Source: JBKBXU01 sp046313675
Lineage (GTDB): Bacteria > Bacteroidota > Bacteroidia > Cytophagales > Cytophagaceae
Direction of reading: 5' to 3'
Assembly (NCBI GenBank): GCA_046313675.1
Contig: JBKBXU010000040.1
Span: 1-19,652, forward strand
DNA: 19,652 nt
Part shown: piece by piece, positions 14,328 to 19,652 of the stretch
Layout: each line of letters begins with the position of its first letter
Position numbering within the stretch: the first letter of the stretch is position 1
The notes under the pieces: generated by a model
Seen by the model: the letters and a program-made list of their open reading frames with translations, nothing else
Told to the model about the DNA's origin: nothing
Database searches by the model: none
Program-made: the position numbers and the translations under genes

Positions 14328-17300
14328 TTAACTGCTAAATTTATAATTAATTCCTTCCAATAGGTTTAACTTTTCTAAAAAAGTATTGTTCGGTTCTATC
14401 TTATACTTCCTACATCCCAGTTCAATATTCATCTGTTCCTGGTTTTCATTAAGAAGGAATTTAATTTCACAGCTACCGGGGTTTTCTTTGAAGATGTTTT
14501 CTATAGAGTCTATTAACTGTAAATTTAAGGAATTCATCGCTAAGCTTATTTGCATATTTCTGCATAGTTTAACCCGGATGTCCTGTAGTAATTGAATGTT
14601 TGTAGGTTTGAATTCCCACTGATCGGAGGTATGAAACCTTTGCTGTACTTTTCCTTTCATAAAAAGGAATTCTCCGGGCTTGATCAGGTGGGCATGTTTC
14701 ATATAATCCTCACCAAAAAGAGCCAGATCCAGGCTACCGTCATAGTCTTCAAGACTAAATAGTGCAAACGATTTACCCGTTTTGGTTTGCCTGATGTTAA
14801 CCTTGCTGATAATTCCTGCTACACTTAAATCCTTATTTCTTGTTTCCATTACTTTGTTCAAAGAACATGAGCAGAAATTATCGATTTCTATTCGAAACTG
14901 ATCAAGGGGATGGCCGGAGATGTAAAATCCAACAACCTCTTTTTCGAATTTCAGTTTTTCTATTTCCCCCCAGGGTTCACAAGGGAGAATTTTTGGAGCA
15001 GGTATTTCCACATGCCCTGCACCTCCAAACAAGGAGGCCTGAGCCGTATTCTTCTCATTTTGTATTCCGTTACCGTACCTAACGGCTTTTTCTATAAGGT
15101 TTGCATTGTCATTAGGTGGTATGGTAAGGTATTGTGCCCGGTGAAATTCCTGGAAACAATCAAAGCCTCCGCCGTATGCTAAAGCTTCAAAGGTCTTCTT
15201 ATTTACCGCTCTGAGGTTTACTCTTGAGGCAAAGTCAAAAACATCTTTATAAGGCCCATTGGCTTCTTTCTCTGTAATGATGGCTTCTACCGCTGCATCA
15301 CCGGTACCTTTTATTGCACCAAGGCCAAAACGAATCTGACCTTCTTTGTTTACGGCAAAGTTCATTAAGCTTTCGTTTATGTCTGGTCCAAGCACAGGAA
15401 TATTCTGGCGTTTGCATTCGTCCATAAAGAAAGACACTTTTTCAATGTTGTTCTTATTATGGGTCAGAACGGAGGCCATATACTCTGCTGGATAATTGGC
15501 TTTAAGGTAAGCAGTCTGAAAAGCTACTACAGAATAGGCTGCAGAATGTGATCGGTTGAAACCATATTCTGCAAACTTTTCCATTACGTCAAAGATTTCA
15601 TTGGCCTTATTTGCCGGAATGTCGTGAATTTTACCGGCTCCTTCCACAAACTTGATCCGCTCTTTGGCCATTTTCTCCTTATCTTTCTTACCCATGGCCC
15701 GACGGAGTAAATCCGCACCTCCAAGGCTGTATCCGGCAATAATCTGGGCTGTTTGCATGATCTGCTCCTGATATACCATGATTCCATAGGAATTGCTAAG
15801 AATTCCTTCCAGGAGAGGGTGGGGATAAACTACATCTTCTCTTCCATGCTTTCTGTTGATGAAGAGAGGTATATAATCCATGGGACCCGGACGATAGAGG
15901 GCGTTCATGGCAATAAGGTCTTCTATGTTTGTAGGCTTGAGCTCTTTAAGATACTTACGCATCCCATCGGATTCAAACTGAAAGGTTCCGACGGTATCTC
16001 CTCGTTGGTATAGTTCAAATGTCTTCAGGTCATCCAAGGGTATTTCGTCCGGATCTATTCTGACTCCATGATTTTTTTCAATGAGTACAATGGCATCTTT
16101 TATAATAGTTAAGGTTTTTAAGCCTAAAAAGTCCATTTTTAGCATTCCTGCATCTTCAATAACTTTTCCGTCAAATTGGGTGACAAAAAGGTCTGAATCT
16201 TTAGAAACGCATATTGGTATATAATCGGTAAGGTCGTCGGGGGCAATAATAACACCTGCAGCGTGGATGCCTGTATTTCTAACAGATCCTTCCAGTATTT
16301 CCGCAGTTTTTAGAACCTGGGCACGTAAATCTTTGCCCTTCTTTATTTCGTCCAGCTCAGGGACTTCTTTAAAAGCTGCAGCCAGGTTTGTCCCGGGCTT
16401 TTCAGGTACAAGCTTGGCCAATGCATTAGCTTCTGCCAATGGCAGTTCCAGTACTCTTGAAACGTCCTTGATGGACATTTTCGCTGCCATGCTACCGTAG
16501 GTAACAATTTGTGCAACCTGGTTTTTGCCGTATTTGTCGACCACATAATCAATAACTTTCTGACGGCCCTCATCGTCAAAGTCGGTATCAATATCGGGCA
16601 TGGATACCCTTTCCGGATTCAGGAATCGTTCAAAAAGGAGGTTGTATTTGATGGGGTCAATATTGGTAATCCCTATACAGAAGGCTACTGCAGATCCTGC
16701 AGCAGAGCCCCTGCCTGGCCCGACAAGTACACCTAAATCACGTCCTGCACGAATAAAGTCCGAAACAATAAGAAAATAACCGGCAAAGCCCATGGTTTTT
16801 ACAATGTGTAATTCATGGTTTAAGCGCTCCTCCACTTCTGAGGTAATCTCCTTATAACGCTCTTTGGCACCTTCAAAGGTTAGGTGGCGCAGATAATCAT
16901 CGGCATTGGCGAAAGGTTGGGGCAGTGGAAAATTTGGCAGTAAAATGTCTCGCTTTAATTTAGGCGGGGTGATTTTATCTACAATTTCTCCTGTATTATC
17001 AATAGCTTCGGGAAGGTCGCTGAAGAGCTTCAACATTTCCTTCTGGCTCTTAAAAAAGAATTGATCATTGGGGAAGCCAAAACGGAATTTTTGCCCTTCA
17101 GGCCTTGGGGCATCCTCATCGGGCATTATAGGGGTGCTTTGATATTCGTTGGTATTTACACAAAGAAGAATATCATGGGCATTCCAATCCTCCTGGTCCA
17201 CATAATGTGAGTCATTGGAAGCTATAATTTTAACATTATATTTTTTGGCGAACTTCAGGAGGACTTTGTTTACAATCTCCTGTTCTTTGATGTTATGGCG

Positions 17301-17831
17301 TTGTAATTCTACGTAATAATCTTCTCCAAAAAGATCAAGCCACCATTTAAAAACCTTTTCAGCCTCTTCTTCTCCTTTTTTCAAAATGGTTTGTGGTACT
17401 TCTGCACCAAGGCAACAGGTGGTTGCTATGAGGCCTTTGTGGTATTTTAGTACCAGTTCCTTGTCGATTCTGGGGTATTTTCCATAAAGGCCTTCAATAT
17501 ATCCAAGTGAGCATAACTTGGCGAGATTTTTATATCCATCCTGATCTTTGGCCAGGAAAAGCTGGTGGTATCTTTTGTCTTTATTTTCTTTATTAAAAGA
17601 TTTAATATACCGGTCAGTTACCAGATAGAATTCACACCCCACAATGGGTTTAACATTGTACTTGCTAGCTTCAGCAACAAATTTGAAAGCACCAAACATA
17701 TTGCCATGGTCGGTAAGGGCAATGGCTTTCATATTGTCGGCCTGTGCCTTTTTCATCAGCGCAGGAATTGATGCTGCTCCATCAAGCAATGAAAATTGTG
17801 TATGGACGTGTAAATGGGCAAAGTCAGGCAT
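14328..17831 (-). CDS. dnaE: DNA polymerase III alpha subunit
   Basis: This 1167-residue replicative polymerase is near the E. coli DnaE length and complete. The N-terminal PHP domain (about 1-280) carries HLHVHT (H8, H10), TDHG (D41, H42), GCEFY (E67) and DSHY (D207, H209), so most PHP metal ligands appear intact. The polymerase core has GPGRGSAAGS (371-380), the catalytic pair D413 and D415 in MPDIDTDF, and the third Asp D567 in KMDFLGL, then YRPGPMDYIP (646-655) and NRSHSAAYS (759-767). The C-terminal region holds an OB-like domain after the clamp-binding area; QASLFG (931-936) resembles a beta-clamp binding motif. No domain is missing. The start at 17831 (MPDFAHLH) fits the family. Confidence 0.98.
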   Translation of the reverse strand: MPDFAHLHVHTQFSLLDGAASIPALMKKAQADNMKAIALTDHGNMFGAFKFVAEASKYNVKPIVGCEFYLVTDRYIKSFNKENKDKRYHQLFLAKDQDGYKNLAKLCSLGYIEGLYGKYPRIDKELVLKYHKGLIATTCCLGAEVPQTILKKGEEEAEKVFKWWLDLFGEDYYVELQRHNIKEQEIVNKVLLKFAKKYNVKIIASNDSHYVDQEDWNAHDILLCVNTNEYQSTPIMPDEDAPRPEGQKFRFGFPNDQFFFKSQKEMLKLFSDLPEAIDNTGEIVDKITPPKLKRDILLPNFPLPQPFANADDYLRHLTFEGAKERYKEITSEVEERLNHELHIVKTMGFAGYFLIVSDFIRAGRDLGVLVGPGRGSAAGSAVAFCIGITNIDPIKYNLLFERFLNPERVSMPDIDTDFDDEGRQKVIDYVVDKYGKNQVAQIVTYGSMAAKMSIKDVSRVLELPLAEANALAKLVPEKPGTNLAAAFKEVPELDEIKKGKDLRAQVLKTAEILEGSVRNTGIHAAGVIIAPDDLTDYIPICVSKDSDLFVTQFDGKVIEDAGMLKMDFLGLKTLTIIKDAIVLIEKNHGVRIDPDEIPLDDLKTFELYQRGDTVGTFQFESDGMRKYLKELKPTNIEDLIAMNALYRPGPMDYIPLFINRKHGREDVVYPHPLLEGILSNSYGIMVYQEQIMQTAQIIAGYSLGGADLLRRAMGKKDKEKMAKERIKFVEGAGKIHDIPANKANEIFDVMEKFAEYGFNRSHSAAYSVVAFQTAYLKANYPAEYMASVLTHNKNNIEKVSFFMDECKRQNIPVLGPDINESLMNFAVNKEGQIRFGLGAIKGTGDAAVEAIITEKEANGPYKDVFDFASRVNLRAVNKKTFEALAYGGGFDCFQEFHRAQYLTIPPNDNANLIEKAVRYGNGIQNEKNTAQASLFGGAGHVEIPAPKILPCEPWGEIEKLKFEKEVVGFYISGHPLDQFRIEIDNFCSCSLNKVMETRNKDLSVAGIISKVNIRQTKTGKSFALFSLEDYDGSLDLALFGEDYMKHAHLIKPGEFLFMKGKVQQRFHTSDQWEFKPTNIQLLQDIRVKLCRNMQISLAMNSLNLQLIDSIENIFKENPGSCEIKFLLNENQEQMNIELGCRKYKIEPNNTFLEKLNLLEGINYKFSS

Positions 17832-17891
17832 GGTATTATCTTATCGGAATATTATTAACGAAAAGATAAAGATACTAATTGGACGGGAAAG

Positions 17892-17903
17892 TTTGTTAAC
17901 AAA
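17892..17903. promoter_or_regulatory. 12-bp perfect palindrome upstream of dnaE
   Basis: TTTGTTAACAAA is perfectly self-complementary and sits 60 nt upstream of the dnaE start, just after the stop of the glycosyltransferase gene. It could be an operator or chance AT-rich symmetry. No regulator is known from the sequence. Confidence 0.2.
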
Positions 17904-17907
17904 GAAT

Positions 17908-19035
17908 TCACATGGCAATCGCCTGGGTTCTTTTTGGAATTAAAAACTCCAGCTCTTTTTGAAAATAATCATCCCCATTTATTACCCAGTCTTTAAACTC
18001 TGAATTGTCAGATGGGTGTATTGGTATATAATTTATTAGTTTGGAAATATCAAACTCTTCACTACTTATCCCGGCCTTGCTGTTTACTGCGTCAATCGCA
18101 TTGCATTTTTGTTCGTAATGGCCATGAGCGGGAACCATCATTACGGGTTTCCCGAGAAACATAGCTTCACAAATTGATTCAAAGCCTGCAGTACTCACAT
18201 AAGCAGAACAGGATGCCATATAGCGAAGAAACTTTACATCATCGATCTTATGAAAGGTAAGGTTCTCATTTACCTTATATTCTTCAGGAGCTTCTTTTTT
18301 ATCCCAAAAGCAATGCAGGACTACTGTAGGGTTTTTTTTATGCCAGCGCATAACATCTTCCCCATATCCGCTATTTACCATGTAGACCAAAATAAACTTT
18401 TCATTGGAAGGAATTAGACGTATTACTTCTTTTCGTATTAATGGGGGAACTATCTTGATTTTAGTCTTTTCTGAGTCGGAATATTTTCTAAAAGATAAGG
18501 CCAGTTTCTTTTGGGCTTTTAAAGATGTAATACGATTGCTGAGCTTCATTAAGTACTGGTCAAATTTTTTCCCCTGAGGAAAAATAAAGACCGGATGGTC
18601 TAAAAAATATTGATGCCCTATAACCAGATAAGGTATTCCAGGGTTTTTAAAAGTCACATAAAGGCCGGCAAGTAAATCATAAAAATTTATAATTATATCC
18701 GGTTTATAGTTGACTACATGATGGTGGATGGTGTTTATGTTTCGTAAAAAAGTGGGGAGCTTAGTAAGATTGTAAATTAGGCTTTTAAAGATTTTAATAG
18801 ATTTATTTGCAGGGTCAAAGACAAAATTGGGACTCTCAAAAGTATGTATTGGGGAAGTAATTTCTTTATAAAAGAAATTGGGAATGACTCTTTTTTCCGA
18901 CCGTCCAACTAAAACGGCCTTTAAGATGTGTCCCTGCTTTTTTAATATTTCCTGAAGAGCGATGGCCTGGGTCATATGCCCTCTACCTTCTCCCTGGACT
19001 ATAAATATAATGTTTAAAGAGAGCCTACCTGCCAT
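17908..19035 (-). CDS. GT-B glycosyltransferase, MJ1255/TIGR00661 type
   Basis: This 375-residue protein resembles the MJ1255 family of MurG-like (GT28) glycosyltransferases. The N-terminal acceptor lobe has FIVQGEGRGHMTQA (11-24), with the glycine-rich loop and His of the family. The C-terminal donor lobe has YVSTAGFESICEAMFLGKP (279-297) and VPAHGHYEQKCNA (301-313), typical sugar-nucleotide binding segments. It is cytosolic or peripheral to the membrane. Its ATG overlaps the end of the upstream phosphoesterase-like gene by 11 nt, so the two are translationally coupled and probably act in one envelope glycan or glycolipid step. The donor and acceptor are not readable from the sequence. Confidence 0.82.
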   Translation of the reverse strand: MAGRLSLNIIFIVQGEGRGHMTQAIALQEILKKQGHILKAVLVGRSEKRVIPNFFYKEITSPIHTFESPNFVFDPANKSIKIFKSLIYNLTKLPTFLRNINTIHHHVVNYKPDIIINFYDLLAGLYVTFKNPGIPYLVIGHQYFLDHPVFIFPQGKKFDQYLMKLSNRITSLKAQKKLALSFRKYSDSEKTKIKIVPPLIRKEVIRLIPSNEKFILVYMVNSGYGEDVMRWHKKNPTVVLHCFWDKKEAPEEYKVNENLTFHKIDDVKFLRYMASCSAYVSTAGFESICEAMFLGKPVMMVPAHGHYEQKCNAIDAVNSKAGISSEEFDISKLINYIPIHPSDNSEFKDWVINGDDYFQKELEFLIPKRTQAIAM

Positions 19036-19652
19036 TTTTCACGACTTGCTTTCTCGTTGTAAAGAAGTCATTTTGAAAAGCTTTAAAGTATTGAGCTTCC
19101 CTGCTTTCTTCAAGTAACTCATCATAAGTTTTCATAGAAATTTTTCCGGACATGTCTTCGGTTAAGATTGAAGCATTTTCAATCCAAAATCCGTTGTTTA
19201 TTATAGAAATGCCTTCACAATGCTTTTGGTAAGGCTTTCCGTAATGAGAAAGGATTATGCCGGCACAATTCTTTTTAAAAGAAAGATTTGATAAGTATAA
19301 TTTAAATCCCGGAGAGTATTCTTCAATCTCAAAACTTAAGGCTTTGAGCAAAGGTTTGTAACTTAATTCTCTTTTATTTCTGAATTCATTGTACATTTTA
19401 TTGGTAGAATCCATAATAAAGTATTTTAGGTAATCAATGTGATTGATTCCTTTTTTCTTTTCCAGATACTTTAAGACCAGATCACGACTACTCATATAGT
19501 AGTTTTTCCCACCCATTTCAAAAATCAGTTTTTTGGAAAAGCTTATTTTGTCTGAGAAATCACTTGTAACGGTATTGGAAATTTCGTCCTGGAAATCCTC
19601 TTTATAGGAGTCTGAAGAAAATTTGGTGTTTAAGAAAACAACTTCACTTTTA
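19025..19652 (-). CDS. partial: LpxH/COG2908-like phosphoesterase C-terminal half, degenerate
   Basis: The frame stays open to the right edge, so the gene is truncated at its 5' end by the window. The ATG at 19516 is internal rather than the start, and 45 more codons are readable upstream of it. About 208 residues are visible. The C-terminal pattern (CAGIILSHYGKP, then ISIINNGFWIENASIL, then a D-x-x-GKIS turn) matches the end of LpxH/COG2908 calcineurin-like phosphoesterases, where the family has G-H-(T/I)-H-x-P and N-T-G-D-W-(V/I)-E. Here the GHxH motif reads SHYG, and the likely HGD region reads SSRD, so metal ligands seem lost. It overlaps the glycosyltransferase gene. The family call is moderate; it may be a pseudoenzyme or another protein. 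Confidence 0.55.
   Translation of the reverse strand, partial: KSEVVFLNTKFSSDSYKEDFQDEISNTVTSDFSDKISFSKKLIFEMGGKNYYMSSRDLVLKYLEKKKGINHIDYLKYFIMDSTNKMYNEFRNKRELSYKPLLKALSFEIEEYSPGFKLYLSNLSFKKNCAGIILSHYGKPYQKHCEGISIINNGFWIENASILTEDMSGKISMKTYDELLEESREAQYFKAFQNDFFTTRKQVVKNGR

Noticed and set aside
14840..16736. Several plus-strand frames of 75-90 codons opposite dnaE.
   Set aside because: All lie within conserved dnaE coding sequence and lack starts, ribosome sites and family motifs.
19514..19516. ATG as the true start of the right-edge gene.
   Set aside because: The frame continues without a stop through 45 more codons to the window edge and the extra residues look coding, so this Met is internal.

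Overview
The window looks like chromosomal DNA from a low-GC Bacteroidota, probably a Cytophagia-type lineage. This rests on AT-rich intergenic DNA, weak or absent Shine-Dalgarno sites at most starts, TAnnTTTG-like promoter elements, a short DnaE (1167 residues) followed by trxA, and a meaB GTPase beside a pterin-dependent aromatic hydroxylase. The taxonomic placement is inference; no rRNA or tRNA gene is present.

Region 1 (1-6467, plus strand) is the end of a surface-polysaccharide cluster: a DUF5672-type putative glycosyltransferase, a tandem GT2 protein, and a 1187-residue fusion (polysaccharide pyruvyl transferase + GT2 + coiled coil + tandem GT2). The last half of the fusion is a paralogue of the preceding gene. 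A 234-nt block within it is about 90% identical at DNA level, while its flanks are 58-65% identical, which suggests gene conversion.

Region 2 (6468-10386, minus strand) starts with a degenerate intergenic repeat. It then holds a lone CheY-like receiver, a SAM methyltransferase with a 14-bp palindrome upstream, and a tight meaB - aromatic amino acid hydroxylase - acyl-CoA thioesterase operon. The hydroxylase has Gln where the family has its iron-binding Glu.

Region 3 (10467-13768, plus strand) holds a CHASE2 membrane protein without an output domain, overlapping a secreted FecR-like protein and followed by a strong terminator. After it come a second, better copy of the intergenic repeat with short terminal inverted repeats, an exported redoxin-like protein, and an unlisted 39-residue membrane peptide.

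Region 4 (13788-19652, minus strand) holds dnaE-trxA, closed by a shared bidirectional terminator. Upstream of dnaE is a two-gene unit: a GT-B glycosyltransferase of the MJ1255/TIGR00661 type, preceded and overlapped by a gene that runs off the right edge and resembles the C-terminal half of LpxH/COG2908 phosphoesterases with degraded metal motifs.

No CRISPR array, intact insertion sequence, prophage or complete defence system is visible. The points most worth following are the hydroxylase iron-ligand substitution, the recombining glycosyltransferase modules, the dispersed repeat, the CHASE2/FecR pair, and the degenerate phosphoesterase/glycosyltransferase pair.
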